Part shown: in pieces, positions 45,018-59,723 of the stretch
How positions within the stretch are numbered: the stretch's first letter is position 1
Layout of the letters: each line of letters opens with the position of its first letter
Assembly: GCA_903813345.2 (NCBI GenBank)
Contig: CAIIXF020000009.1
Span: 17,817,759 to 17,881,758 of the forward strand
DNA length: 64,000 nt
Source of the DNA: Owenia fusiformis
Taxonomy: Eukaryota; Annelida; Polychaeta; Sabellida; Oweniidae
Reading direction: 5' to 3'
The notes under the pieces: model-generated
The model's input: only the letters and a program-made list of their open reading frames with translations
Told to the model about the DNA's origin: nothing
Database searches by the model: none
Position numbers and translations under genes: made by a program

Positions 45018-47566
45018 AAGATGCTCCTAATAATTAATATTTCATGCTTAAACATGCATTGAATCATGATGTGTATTAATAGCTAAACTAATCCTTGCAG
45101 GACAATAATGGGGTTAATTTTTGGGAAGGAAAATCTTAAAATGAACAAATATTCAAAAATAATTTCAGTAGCCTCAGAGCCTACAGTAGTAATGATGAGA
45201 GGATTTGTGTGTTTGGATTTTTATTTATAACACAAAGTGGAAATTAACTATTTATTATGACCTTTTGATGCAGAAACACCAGAATTTATAAACCTGTAAA
45301 AAATCAAAACAAGAAAGCAAGTTGTATTTTAAATTGGATTTATATTTGTTATCTTCCTAGAATTGTATGTAAAATACAACGTACAAGTGTATTTTAAAAA
45401 TAAACTTTTAAAAATCATATTTAACGTAACATTAACAAGCTCGCTTTGAAATTCTCTATGAACATAAAAGCTGATTAGTTTTTAAAGGAGAATATATTGA
45501 CTATAAAATTATCACAATTTTTATGCTACTCTAAGGTATAAGATGTATGGTATATGCTAAAAGTAACCTATACCAAGACAACAGCGTTTTAGGTAATTAG
45601 CCCATGCATGAATTGATTAATGGTTCCAGTCATGGCATTATTTATATTATAACTTCAAGACAGTATTGAATCAGTTTTGGCTTGCACTGTACAACTTCAA
45701 GTGAAAAGTCTATTCTATTACCACATTGGTCATCGTTTCATGAAAATTATCAAATCTATTTCTCAATATTTATGGGTCAACCTGTACATATAAATAGTCA
45801 ATTATAGGGATTATATGTGCAAGTTACTGACATGACAATAATGCCATCATTTCTAAATGCATGCACAATAAAGATGAAGAGACGGTTAACATATTAGGTA
45901 TATACAAAACTTAATTTATCATCTATTTTTTCAAAACCACTATAAATGCACATGTGAAGTGTTACAAATATTCCTCAATTTTTACCATATTCATTTTTCT
46001 TGCAAAAATAATCTAGAAAAGCAGTGACAGACCACGATTGATTTTTCTACACTACATCATCACCCTTTAAAAAATGTTAAAATGGTCATGCTTTCCATGC
46101 TAAATACTATAAATACTACACGGGGAATAGCAAATATGAAAGCAAACAGGCAGTCCACAGAAAATATCCACATCAACGGAAACAAAACAGCTTTGTTAAG
46201 AAAGACCCGTAAAAAAGACTGTATATTGATTTAATTTAGCAACCACTTTAATCCACATATTCTCTAAGTTTTGATATATTTCTTTAGTTAAATCTTTTTT
46301 TCAAATTACATAACCGTGACAGTGATGAAATTGTCAAATGCGCAAAATTTAACCAATTTACAATACTAAAAGTGTTTAGTGAAACATGAAATCAAATTAA
46401 TTCTTTTCATATTGAATGGCTAATGTTTAAAAAGCGTGACACTTTTGACAATTTCTAAAGGTATGGGGCAAATGTTTGCTTTCATTTTTTCATATTGTTG
46501 TTCATATTGTAATGAAACTGCAATCTCATTATTAAGTTCAGAATCACAATTCACGATGACATTATCCATTTGCTATGAAAAAAGCAGACTTATGGGCAGT
46601 ATTAACATTTTACTCCACTCACAGTGTAGATTTTTGTATAAACACAAATCAACATACAAATATTTCATAATTCATACATTACATACAGTATTATATTCCA
46701 TATAAATTATAAGAGTCAGATAACATGCCAAGAAATGGGTCCAGAGTAAAGCACCATAACCCACCATTTACTTTCAAATAATAGCCATCACCTTATTTTT
46801 TATAATCGATTTAATTCATACACAGTTTGAAATACATATGGCTCATTTTAGGCTCTGGTTCTGGATTTTACATTTAAGTGTAATATCTCACATTTAATAA
46901 AGGATACATTTACATTGAACATGGCAATGAATCAATCATGCGTATTTACATCAACTAATACACTTCATTTCATCAACTACATTTCCTTAATGAATACGAG
47001 GCACTCAACTTATCATTTCTTTAAACTACAACGCTATCTCATAAATACATGAACTTACAAATTATTATATAAAATAATTCCCCTCTGAATCAAAATGAAT
47101 GAATGTCTTCTCATGGATTCTTCACAAACAGTATCATTAGAATGTAACATCCAAGTGGGAAAATTCTCCTTATTCTGTGTTTCATGACTCCATCTGGGAA
47201 CACCTCTCAATTTGACCATTTTATTTGTCCCAGGAGAGTTCACTTATGCTGGTTTCATATGCTTTTTCTAGTTCTTAATATTTTCAATTTTTTCGCTTCT
47301 TCTTTGAATATCAATTCTCTTGTCATGGAATTTTATTACAATTTACATTTTTATGTAAAATAAAAGTAACTATGAACATTTCATGTTTCAACTCAAAAGA
47401 ACATGTCCTCACCAATAAGCTAATTCATGCTTAATTTCAATGACATGCTGTATTTCCTCCCACAATACTGAATTTCTGTCTGCTTTATGCTAAATTCCTG
47501 GCTAATTCTGGTCCCATTCCCTAGCACAATATATGTCTACATATATACCATACTACTGGGGCTACG
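45018..47566. other. Intergenic DNA and probable epsin 3' UTR
   Basis: AT-rich, with no coding exon that I can support. The part adjoining 47567 should include the 3' UTR of the minus-strand epsin gene, but I could not choose a polyadenylation site with confidence. Confidence 0.35.
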
Positions 47567-50500
47567 TCACAGAAATGGATTGTTGCTTGCTGGCTCCTGC
47601 ATCATGGGTACAGTCTGCTGTTGTGACATGGGTAAAAGAGGCGTAGGGAGGATTGACTGCTGCTGGGTAAAGCCGACATTCTGCTGACTCTGTAGTTGGT
47701 TCAATGGAACCCTTTGTTGCTGGGCTGCTACTTGGAAAGGGTTTGATTGGTGTGCAGGCTGTGGGTTCATCATATCAAATGGGTTCATTGTACCTGAAAG
47801 GATAAGAGTATCTACAGTTTATATTGATATTTTAACATTGTGAAACTCTGAATAGTATAAATTATTAGAGTACATGTTTTTACAAATGCCATTATTAAAT
47901 ATAAGTATAAAACAAGCCAGAGAATGAATGAGATCACATCACCAAGTAGGATCTAGAAATGTCAAGAGAAAACACATCAAATTTACCAACCATATCTCAA
48001 TAAGTCCAAGGTAAAGTTTATCAGCTGTAGAACTTGATACCACCTAACATTTGCACAGAAGTAAATCTGATCAGCGGTATTTCCTGGGAGGGCAAAAATT
48101 GGAGAGCCATCACTATGGCAACCATTCTGACATTACGCTGATTCTACTTCTCTGGTGGTGTGACAAAAATATCACCAGATAGTAGTGAGTGTTAGGAGGA
48201 GAATTAAGGAATACTTACTCGCTGGGGCTGGTGCAGGCTTAGAAACTAAATTGTCCAAGTTCACTAGGTTAGCATTAGGTCCAAGGAAGCCTTCTGGGCT
48301 CTTTGACATCTTCTGACCATCAATTCCACCTAGATTGTTATGTTGCATGCCTAGAATTAAACACAAACACATTCAGGTGCATGATTCTCAAAAACATTAT
48401 GATTGATTCTATTCCCTGTATTTCAATTATCTTTCACAATCTACTATAGTAGTACTGTGGCAATATTCTAAGACAATTGAGTTCCAAATTCCTGACACTG
48501 ATTCAAGAAGCAGGTCAAAAAGCACTAACTAGTATATTTGACAGTGTGTGAAGGTTTTATTTGTCAAATTCATGTTTTATAATCCCAAATAACCAACTAG
48601 GAGACAAATGGTGAAGAAATAGAGACCATAGTCATAGTCAATTTTACTCAACAGCAGAGCAGATTGCATTTTAAAATTGAACTATTGTATGATGTATATA
48701 GACTCTGAGGCATTGAGACATGTAATATGCACAGATTATTACCATTTAGATAAACATTTCAAATCTGTAAATGACCATGCTTGGTAATTGTGAAAATAAA
48801 ACATAGACTGTACACCAGGGTAAATGACAGTGTAGACTTTTTGCAAATTCATGCACAAAATGACTAATAATCTGGGTTGTAACAACCGCACCTTTCCATA
48901 TACTCCTGGGAGTTAATATATAAGGGTTATGTACTGGGAGGTTTTGGGAGATATGGAGGTTCAGGATATGGAAACCTCAAAATCAGGATACGGGATATAT
49001 CTTACCAACTTATCTCCCTAAAACTCTACTTGGCATAGGATAAAATCATGTATTGATGCTGTTGTGTTTGAATATTTTACAAATTCATGGATTGTTGAAA
49101 ATGTTAATTCCATTTTCTTCTAGTAATTGTTAGTACTTGGTACAAAATCAACAGTAAAACCCAGAATAAAACCCAGAAAACACATTTGTAAGTAAATGTA
49201 ATATCCAAACATAAAATCCAGTACTTAGTGGCTTTATTGTTTTAGACCACGAAACCAAGGTTGCGTTCATCTCTCATCTCAAGTGCAAGCAATATTTCAA
49301 ATTATTTTTAAATGCTTATGATTTTATATTTTATTTTCTATTTTTGGAACTCCAGTCATATATTGGTTGAAATCATTTTTTCTTTGAGATGAAAGATACA
49401 GTCATAGTCAACTAAACTGACATTTTGTATAGGACTGTATATTTACAGACATCTTATACAAACCTGCTTCTTCCCAACGTAGTAAAAATTCTATGTCTTT
49501 GGCTGGAAACCATAGATATTCATTATATGTTATTTGTAAGAGCACTTTAACACAACATTATTTATGTTTTAAAAACTTGTTCAGATTAATATGTGCACTG
49601 CATTTTATCTGCATTCCACCTTGATTATATTTTCCACCACCCACAGCATATTTTCCTTGTCTATGTTATATTTCCCAACCAAAATTACATTTGCCTCGCC
49701 GCCAACACTTTTTTGGAACCCATTCACATTGTTTCTGCCTTGCTCACATTCTAGTTGTCTCACCCACATTATATCTGCCTAAGCCACATTATATCCAACT
49801 TGCCCACATTTAATATTGCAAAATTACATCTGCTTTGCACACATTTTATCTATGCTACCCTACCTGTCATAAGAGGGCTACTGGTGCTGGAAGTTGACGT
49901 CACATTAGCAACCTCTGTTGAGGAACGCACACTCAATAGATCAAATGCGTCATCAATCGAGCCATTTCCATTTTGTGCTGCAGGGGCAGGAGCAAAGGGA
50001 TCGCCAAATGCAGTATTTTTAGAGCTTGCAGTGGGGACTGAGGCTGGGGCCTCCCAGGGACTATTTGTACTGGGGGGTTGGGCTCCAGGGGTTGCAAATG
50101 GGTCCACAGGTGCAGCTGAAAGAATGGAGTCTTTGGTTATTATATCAATGTGGGTGCTGGTTACAGGTTAAAGCAAAGCAGTGGTTTTACCTAATTCTTA
50201 CTATTATATGGAGAGTACATTTATGGCTACTCATGAAATGGATATGAAACCTATTAGTTTCTTACTCATCTTTATAGGATGTGCATATTATTTTAGTTTT
50301 CTAGAACGTGTACTGTTTGTTGTCGTAAGGTTCATAAGGCTGGTAGGGAGACATAATATTTCCTACCTTGTCTTGAATCCAGTGGTGGTATCACTGGGGA
50401 CGAGAATGGATCTACGGGGGCAGCGGTAGGGGCTGGTGCTGCCCATGGGTCAGCTAGGGTGTCACCCGAGGCATCACCCCAGGGATCAGCAGAGGCCTTA

Positions 50501-53500
50501 GGGGATTGTGCTGCAGCCTGAGGGGGAGGCGCTGGTTGTTGGTGTTTATGTGACCCAGGAGGAGGGGCTAGAGGTGATCCCCAGGGATCAGAGGAGCTAG
50601 CCTGGGTTGTTGCCCCTATCACATCTAGTACACCAGAGGGAGCCTGCTGTGGCCTAGCACCTGCTCCTGGCACCCACTGAAAATGTGTTTAAATACATGT
50701 ACTAATATGTAATATTCTTCTTGTGAAACATTTTTTATTCTACTGTCTCCCACAATTGTCCCTGCCAAATCTCAACTAAAATCATGGTTGCTTATAATGA
50801 ACATTTTGTTTCCTGACTTTGCTTTTAGTTACATTTTAGATCATTGTTTATTAACAAATAACAAACATTGTTATTACAATTAATCCTATTTCATTGTGGA
50901 GTTTTGAAGTTAGGCAGAATTACTGTTCCACTTATAAATTACAAAGGTTAATGTTTCAAATTAAAGTTTGGAGTTGTTCCCATCATACGCTTCTACATGT
51001 TGAATTAGCATTAAGTCAATTGGTTTTGCTACTTGTAAACATCCAATTGCAAGGTGGTCCAACTGACAATACTGCACAAAGTATACATGCACAACAAAAA
51101 CATAATTTTTAACCTTTTGAAGAAAATGTCTATATAAATGATAAAATGATATTAATAATACAATCATTAATCCATCTAATGATCATACAAGAAAACATTT
51201 TTTCAAACAGTGAGAAGATACAAAATATAAAGAAATCAAAAAAACTTATTGTCTTCTAATGAGCCCATTATTTCCCCCTTCATATTCATCTCAAACAGTA
51301 TATAGTTTGAGAGGAAGACAGCGGGGGAATAGACTTGAAGCAAGAGAATACCAACTACATTTTAACAATATTAGCCATAGAGTACATGCCATGCAAATCT
51401 TACATGCTTGTGTTTTTGACGGTTTCCAGAACTTTCTCTTAGAATCTAAAACCAATACAGAAAAAACCCATTACCAAATTGTTTATATTTTAAAGTTGGA
51501 AAGCTTTTGAAAAGACCGTTTATTGATCTATTATGTTCTGCTCCTTTACGGAAAATATTGAAGTAAAATCATAATTCATGTATGAAAGCATTAAAATTGC
51601 AAAAGTAGCAGAATAGAAAAAAATATCAAAATTGTGGTTTGAATAACATTGAAAAAAGCCTTTTACCTCATCATCTTTGGAGCGTGCACTTTCTTCTATC
51701 GCCATCTGTAGTTTCACATCATCTTGACGTTTCTTTTTCACTTCCTCATCATGTTCCTCTTTGCTCATAGCCAGTGCTAACTGCAGTTGTAATTCTTCCT
51801 CGCCTAAAAGAAGTCCACAATTTTAATTTTTCAATTTTTCTGAATTTACATACAATTTATCAATAGTCTGTAAAGATTTAATTGTACTTAACATTTTATC
51901 ATGATGTTAGCCTTCATTTAGCTGAGGAAAATGGCCACTCAAAAAATACCATGCTTAATAGCAGAGCATTAATGCCTGTTGTGCGTCCTCACAGCCTAAG
52001 CCGCTAATATGGTTGGTGAAAATATGTAGTACATGCTACAGAGACTCGTGACTTCCATTGACTCTAAAGTGAAGATATACACATAAATTATCTACTCACC
52101 TGTTGTACTTGGTCTTGCAGATTCTATTTCATGGGAGAGTGCACTGTGAGCACTCTCTGACCGGGGTGGGGTACCTAGGAATAATAAAAACATCTTAAAA
52201 ACCACTGTGTGATTTGAAACATTTTATGACACGATTTTTCAAAGGCAAATAGTAGAATTTGATTGAAACTTGAACTTTAAAGGGGAATGATGTTTGAAAA
52301 AAAGTGATTTAAATATTTCAAAGAACTAATCGGAGAGCTGTAGAGGATACAATTGATTATGTAGCTCCTTTCTTTCTATTACTATTAAAAATCCATTAAG
52401 AATAGTCATGGATCAAACAAATTAGGCGAGAGTGATTACCAAACACAAGTTCACAAATTATGTGCCCAATGATCAATTATGGCATTGTTTAGCTCATTAG
52501 CCAAGAATTTAATAAGCTTTATTATGATGTCCAGATTATGGGATGTGATCTAGGGTTGGCTTTAGATGGGGAATAATCTTGACAACATCAATTCTAGAAC
52601 CAACCCTACTGCATTATGAGCCTAGTTTCTATATCCAGCTTACCGTATGTGTCAGTGTAACCCCCGGAATGCTTGGCAGGGCTCCCCGATCTGTCATGTC
52701 TCAATCTATCTCCCTGAAAAACAAAATAATAATAATCTGAGTAAAACCTTAATGTATATCACTCCAGTTTTCTGAAAGTTGAAAACAATAAGTTTCAAAA
52801 ATCTGCATCTACATCTAGTGCACATGGATGATATAGAAGACTCACATCTAAGAAACCTCAGAAAAAGATTTAAAAAATAACAAACTCAGCTAGGATCTCC
52901 AGCATTGAAGTTCACACCACCCAGATTCTGAAAATAGGCTAGTACCCACTTGAAAATGAGAAAAATCATAAATATCACCTCTTACAGTCTGAAAGAACTA
53001 CAATGGCCTTCATTACAGTAATATACATTGGAAATAATTAAATAATGGCAGTTGCACCTAAGCAATTAACATCCACTTTTAGTTAAAATGAGGATAATAA
53101 CAGACTTAGACATTGAGCTTGAAATGCAATATTACAGCACAACATAAGAATATTCCCAATAGAGAGTAGAGAGGCGATAAAAACCAGGAAGTGCTAAAAT
53201 GTTATCTTGCAAATGATTAGGAAATGCAAATTGGTAGTTTTGAAGAAAACAACCAGGGAATCGTGTAGCTTATAATTTACATACTGGTCTACATGATTTT
53301 AGTATTTCTACTATTCTATGAGATGACATATGTGACGATGAATGATTAAGCATTCACAAAAATGAATGATATGACTTAAAGCTTTTGTAACAGGCAGGGA
53401 ATAACAATTTCACTAGTTTGCGCTTAGTGAGCAAAGTAATTGACAAATAGTGAAAGAAGCAGTTATGATTTTGCTGCTGACATGCCATAATGATAGGCTT

Positions 53501-54703
53501 TAGTTTCCTCTTTGAGGCCAGAGATATCAAATGGTTACTTAAACATGTACATGTATGTACATTTCCATATTAAAGCTTTGAAATTAAGCCATACTTTTTA
53601 GATAACAACTGCATTTAGGCTGATACATATACATTCATAATTCCTGTATAACAGATGACCTTAACCTGCCATAAGCTTCATTATGTGAGGTTATGTGAGG
53701 TCATAAGGACTAAGTATAAGTCCCATACTTTTTTTATTGAAAGGTAATGCTAGACTGACTATATAATAAATGTGACTTCATAAATTGTATGGCCTTATCT
53801 CACCATAGTATCTACTTTCATGATCACAGATACCTCCTCAAACAGTGTTATGTGATTTTAAGAAGAGGAGTACATGAATACAGATGTATGTCATGTATTA
53901 CATCTGCCAAGAGAGTCAAATGTAAAGAGACTGAAGACCCAAATACTGAATTGGACAAAAAGGTGACAGCAGCTTCAAATTGCCACAAGTAGATTCATTG
54001 CAATATTATAATGTGATATCAAAATCAGTTAATTACCAGTCTAAGGTGAAATAATAGAGTTAAATGTCATTAGGTAAAATAAAATCAGGTGATCCGCATT
54101 CAATCATCTTTGTTATTTAAGTTAATAATGATAGAAGTATAAATGAGATTTTATTCTTTCGGCAAAATTATATATAAACCAAACATTCAGTTCTTATGAT
54201 TTTTAAGAACCTACCGGTGGAGTAGTGCTTCCAATGCCTACTGAGGTCTGTGCAAATCTCTCTTTGGCCTTCAACGCCTTTGTCCTTTCATTCCGCAACC
54301 GTTCATCATCTTTTAATAAATTCACCAACATTTTAGCCTTCTCTCTCACATTAATCCCTTGATCCTTGTTTTCTTCAACATATTGAAAATCTTTTAGAGT
54401 TTGTACAGCAAATATATTTTCCTTACACTGTTGGGCAACTTTTTCACTACCCGTTTTTATTATATACTCCAATAACATTAGTGATTTATAAACATGCCTC
54501 CAATTTTTTCCATGATCGTTAAGTCTCTTCCAGATCATTTGCATGATCTCAGTAAATGCCACTACATTGTAAGTCAAGTCCGCAATTTCGGACATAAGTG
54601 TACTTGAAGGTCCCCAAGGATCATTGCTAGTTGCTTCTCGGACTTTAACCTGGGCGTCCGAGTAATTGTTAACGACATTTTTTATTGTTCTTCTCATTGG
54701 CAT
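47567..54703 (-). CDS. EPN: Epsin (ENTH-domain endocytic adaptor), complete
   Basis: Clathrin adaptor that binds PtdIns(4,5)P2, ubiquitinated cargo, AP-2, clathrin and EH proteins at the plasma membrane. Eight minus-strand coding exons join in phase: 54703-54215, 52713-52644, 52174-52100, 51803-51667, 50676-50367, 50115-49864, 48350-48219, 47793-47567; 563 residues against about 576 for human epsin-1. Residues about 10-140 are an ENTH domain (VREATSNDPWGP, NDHGKNWRHVYK, CKENIFAVQTLKDFQYV). Two ubiquitin-interacting motifs lie at about 213-232 (EEELQLQLALAMS) and 238-257 (LQMAIEES). Then come DPW/DPF motifs for AP-2 (SDPWG, ADPWG, ADPWA, VDPFS, VDPFA, GDPFA), a clathrin-box-like LVNLD within the epsin hallmark SPEGFLGPNANLVNLDNL, and three NPF motifs for EH domains, the last almost at the C-terminus (NNPFL). 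The start is fixed by homology and by an acceptor at 54736-54737. It cannot be assigned to one vertebrate paralogue. Confidence 0.95.
48921..49045 (-). repeat. Dispersed repeat, short copy, epsin intron 6
   Basis: Reverse-complement match to the two outer parts of the repeat at 19009-19330, lacking its central 200 bp. Intronic. Confidence 0.6.
49610..49855. repeat. Degenerate tandem repeat next to an epsin exon
   Basis: Imperfect units of roughly 19-23 bp with core CCCACATTATATCTGCCT, running to within 10 bp of the exon 49864-50115 donor side. Confidence 0.55.
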
Positions 54704-54858
54704 GCTGTCAGTTGATGCTTAAAACATCCTCCAACCTAAAAATACATGACGGGTAAATGAAGTTAATAAAATAAAAAACAAGAATAGCTTTATACAGTTT
54801 GATTAAATACAGATTAAAAATCATCATACATCAGCAGCAAGATGAAATTTGCTCTACC

Positions 54859-54918
54859 TTTGTGAAATAGGCACAGACTGTTGCTGTAGGTTCCCGTTTC
54901 TGTAGCACTCACTTCCTG
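54859..54918 (-). other. Possible 5' UTR exon of epsin
   Basis: On the minus strand an acceptor-like TGTATACAG is followed by about 60 bp and a donor-like AAAG/GTAGAGC, with no long frame. It is a candidate non-coding exon feeding the coding exon that begins at 54735. Weak evidence. Confidence 0.3.
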
Positions 54919-54939
54919 TATACAATCAAATCAATGTAA

Positions 54940-56340
54940 TCTTAGTATATGTAGAAGTTTCCACTAATATTTCAGTACAGTAGTTTGCACTTGAAAACAA
55001 GTGGAAATAAACACTTCATAAACCAAGTACATGTATAGTAAAACAACAATATGTCAATAAAAATCTGCTACTCCTTTTTAATAACTACCCTTACCAATAA
55101 TTTGATTTGCTATTTAAAAGAGAGCTTCGTCTTCATATTGTAGGAGACTTTGACATCCAGGATAACTTTTAAGTGTTAGAATCTAGAAGAGTGTTATAAA
55201 TATGGAGACAAGAGCTGGATATAAGTTAATAGGTAGCATATACTAAAAAGATGTATAAAAGAGTGGCAGGAGATTATTGTAGAATCCAAAGACTCATGCA
55301 CCTATTTCAACTTTTGTGGTAAACTAAACCACAACTACCTGTAGAAAAATGCCAAATAGGTCACGTCTTCATACATAAAATAAAAAGCTAAATCTAAGTG
55401 TATAAGACTGTAAGGATATACTCTATCAAAATCATGAGAGATTTATTAAATCAAACAAGCATAATAAGACTGAATTAATAAAACGATATGTTACTTTGCA
55501 AAAAAATTGAACAATATATTCTGCTTCAATGATTAGCATAGCACAACAATTTCATCCTCATCCTGTAATAGTAAACCTAATGAGAAATGTAATTCCAAAG
55601 AGTCAAAATGGTCTTGTTGCATTTGCTTCTTAAGGCTAGATCAATGACAGCCTTGCGCATTCTTGAATACATAATGAACGCCAAACCTGTAAGCAAAATT
55701 GCAGATGAAAATACAATTCAAGGAAGAAAAGAGGAAGATTAGCAATATGTTATCAATAATTAATGTGTACTCGAAACTTTTATTGTACATCATAAGGCCA
55801 AGAGATAACGAACATGAGTTAAAAAGAGAAATAGAGAAAAGAGCAGGACAAGATTCAGGAATATCTTCATGGTACTTGGATGTCTAATTACCAATCAGAT
55901 CATACAAAAGGGACATTATGTTCACAAAGTTACATTGATTTTATATGAAGCTTATTTGAATGTATTTGAATCTGAGTAAAACAATAACACTTTCAATCTA
56001 AATCATCTAGAATGCAAAAATACAAGAAAACAAGCGTGTACAACATGTCCAAAACAATGGGTGATCCTATATAAATTTTCATCCACAATATGTGCCGGAG
56101 ACTTAAAAAAACATCAAAGCTACCTTTTATCAGAATATGTATCGCTCATCAAGTTCATTCTCAATTTCTTTCAGAAAGGAGTTCTTTATTCATAGATAAT
56201 TGGAATTAATGAATGGCTAGCTGCTAGCTTACATGCAGTGAGTCTTACTCATGTAAAATATTATAGTAAGGAATGACAAGAAAGATGACACATTGCAGTC
56301 TCAATCCTATAAAAAGATGTAATCTATGGGTACATATATA
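54940..56340. other. Non-coding upstream DNA of epsin
   Basis: AT-rich with no supported exon on either strand. It should contain the epsin promoter or further 5' UTR exons, but no clear core elements were found. Confidence 0.3.
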
Positions 56341-56341
56341 T

Positions 56342-56618
56342 TACCAGAATTCCAAACAGTAACACTCATTACTTTGGTGAGAAATACTCAGGTTTTCACG
56401 AAATATTCCTGCCATCTTCAAAGCAGTAGCCATCTTGAAAAAATATTTTTGTGTACATGTATAACTATTTACAAATGTTCATCTTTCCACCAAATATGAA
56501 GAAAATCCATCTATTAGCATTCATTACAAGTTATTTACCAGACAGACAGACAGACAAACTGACTGACGGACGGGTGGAGGGCTTCACTATATCCCTATTG
56601 AACTTCTTTCATTGGGAT
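56342..56618. repeat. Truncated copy of the 59.0-59.8 kb element
   Basis: Shares with the right part of 59018-59772 the blocks ACCAAATATGAAGAAAATC, a GACA/GACT/GACG microsatellite, GAGGGCTTCACTATATCCCT and the terminus ATTGGGATAA. The left end is missing. Confidence 0.65.
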
Positions 56619-56920
56619 AACTAAGCATGTTATAAAGTATAATACAGCATTTGCAGAAAATGCTGGATCATGCATATTGGCAATATCTCAAACAGGATAT
56701 TGAAGATGTTTACGTTTTATAATCAAATCATAAAAAATCAATTTGGTTTCCAAATAGCCGCTCAAGTTTGCAATCATTTAAGATACAAAAACATATCATC
56801 TTGATCAAGAAAACAACAAATCAAAATCAAGACTGAGACATTAATATACTTAACAGTAACCATTATTATAAGTATCTCATGCATTATCCTCTGTTCCAAA
56901 TGACAACATAAAAAATGTAT

Positions 56921-58370
56921 TGCATGCTGAACATACCCTATTACATGCTATGAACATACCCTATTGCATGCTATGAACATACCCTATTGCATGTTATGAA
57001 CATACCCTATTGCATGCTATGAACATACCCTATTGCATGCTATGAACATACCCTATTGCATGCTATGAACATACCCTATTACATGCTATGAACATACCCT
57101 ATTGCATGCTATGAACATACCCTATTGCATGCTATGAACATACCCTATTGCATACTATGGACATACCCTATTACATGCTATGAACATACCCTATTGCATG
57201 CTATGAACATACCCTATTGCATACTATGAACATACCCTATTGCATGCTATGAAATATACCCTATTGCATGCTATGAACATACCCTATTGCATGCTATGAA
57301 CATACCCTATTGCATGCTATGAACATACCCCATTGCATGCTATGAACATACCCTATTGCATGCTATGAACATACCCTATTGCATGCTATGAACATACCCT
57401 ATTGCATACTATGGACATACCCTATTACATGCTATGAACATACCCTATTGCATGCTATGAACATACCCTATTGCATACTATGAACATACCCTATTGCATG
57501 CTATGAAATATACCCTATTGCATGCTATGAACATACCCTATTGCATGCTATGAACATACCCTATTGCATGCTATGAACATACCCCATTGCATGCTATGAA
57601 CATACCCTATTGCATGCTATGAACATACCCTATTGCATGCTATGAACATACCCTATTGCATGTTATGAACATACCCTATTGCATGCTATGAACATACCCT
57701 ATTGCATGCTATGAACATACCCTATTGCATGCTATGAACATACCCTATTACATGCTATGAACATACCCTATTGCATGCTATGAACATACCCTATTGCATG
57801 CTATGAACATACCCTATTGCATACTATGGACATACCCTATTACATGCTATGAACATACCCTATTGCATGCTATGAACATACCCTATTGCATACTATGAAC
57901 ATACCCTATTGCATGCTATGAAATATACCCTATTGCATGCTATGAACATACCCTATTGCATGCTATGAACATACCCTATTGCATGCTATGAACATACCCC
58001 ATTGCATGCTATGAACATACCCTATTGCATGCTATGAACATACCCTATTGCATGCTATGAACATACCCTATTGCATACTATGGACATACCCTATTACATG
58101 CTATGAACATACCCTATTGCATGCTATGAACATACCCTATTGCATACTATGAACATACCCTATTGCATGCTATGAAATATACCCTATTGCATGCTATGAA
58201 CATACCCTATTGCATGCTATGAACATACCCTATTGCATGCTATGAACATACCCCATTGCATGCTATGAACATACCCTATTGCATGCTATGAACATACCCT
58301 ATTGCATGCTATGAACATACCCTATTGCATACTATGAACATACCCTATTACATGCTAGGAACATACCCCA
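56921..58370. repeat. 23-bp minisatellite with 254-bp higher-order units
   Basis: About 63 tandem copies of a 23-bp unit (GCATGCTATGAACATACCCT plus ATT). Variant units recur in register: the 24-bp variant with GAAATATACC at 57251, 57505, 57920 and 58174, the ACCCC variant at 57327, 57581, 57996 and 58250, and CATACTATGG at 57151, 57405, 57820 and 58074. Spacings are 254, 415 and 254, showing an 11-unit higher-order repeat and a 669-bp duplication of a pair of such blocks. It lies upstream of epsin. Non-coding. Confidence 0.95.
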
Positions 58371-59017
58371 TGAAATATATTATCAGTCAGTTTTAATACC
58401 TATAGATGACTGTTTATTAACCAGACAAGGTTAAAATCCAAAAGCTCACATAAGATCAGTTTATACATGAACATCAACTTTGTATGATATTATTGTTCTT
58501 ACCTACAATTAGAGTGCTACATTTCATAAAAACTCAGATGAAAGGTACATTTGAGATCATTATTTGATGTATTCCAATTACAACTGTAAGATAGTCATCA
58601 TTATCTGAAGCTGGTATAATGAGATGATTATTCTGAGTCCAAGAGCTAGCTAGGTACTTAGTGTCATGCATTTGAAACTCTCTTTTAGAGAATCAAAATC
58701 TATTGTTTGGGAAGAATACTATTAACAGTAATAGATGATGGAGATTGAGTAAATTCTTAAAATTAATAAATGGCATCTATACTACAGCTCTATTCACTTT
58801 AAACTTATGAGTCGATATAATCCATGTCCTCCTGATAACTATATACCCACGTACCTCATGGGTAAAGTTGAGTATTATATTTAATAACAAGAGATAAGGA
58901 AATGTACAGATTAAAGAGAAAGTACTATTACACTTTGATCAAATGAATCAGCCTTTAGTGCTCAATAGCTCATTAACATTATATGAACTAGATAACGGCA
59001 ACTCCGTGGAGTAGCAA

Positions 59018-59691
59018 ATCCCAACGAACAAAATATCAATTACCGAATTCCAATCAATTATACTCATTACTTTGATTAAAATTGGAAAATTTAGATTTTA
59101 GAATTACGAATTCCTGCAAAACAGCCATTTTGAATTTTCTGAGGTACAAATCTGAAAAATAATACCATAATTGTGATCTACTCAAAAATTCCTTCAATTT
59201 GAGTATAATATAGCCATACTTTGAAGGGATCGAAAAATTATTGCGGAATCGTACATTAGACGGCCATTTTGAATTTTACGAGGCTCGAATCAGAAAAAAG
59301 ATACAATATTTGCAATCTACTCTTAATTGCCTTTCATTTGAGTATAATAAAGCTATACTTCAGAAAGATCTAAAAATTAGCGAAAATCTCTGTTTTCCTG
59401 ACCCCCCATACACGGCTCCTGGGGGTCAGGATGAAAAACACGGAATATATGTGAAATAGATAGATGTTGTGAATATACTACCAAAATTTCAAACAATAAT
59501 ATTTATAACTTTGGTTTAGAATGAAAAATTTATGATTTTTGCGAAAAAGTCTGGTCATTTTTAAAGTGGCGGCCATCTTGAAAAAATTTTTTTTTGCGTA
59601 AAACTATTTATCAATATACATCTTTCTACCAAATATGAAGAAAATCGGTCAACTAATATTTGAGTTATCTTCCGGACAGACGGACGGACTG

Positions 59692-59723
<32 letters not shown>

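Noticed and set aside
56921-58370. Regular short repeats resembling a CRISPR array
   Set aside because: Units are directly adjacent with no unique spacers, and the window is animal nuclear DNA.
59241-59459. 72-residue open frame as a gene
   Set aside because: It lies wholly inside a non-autonomous transposon with no recognisable domain.
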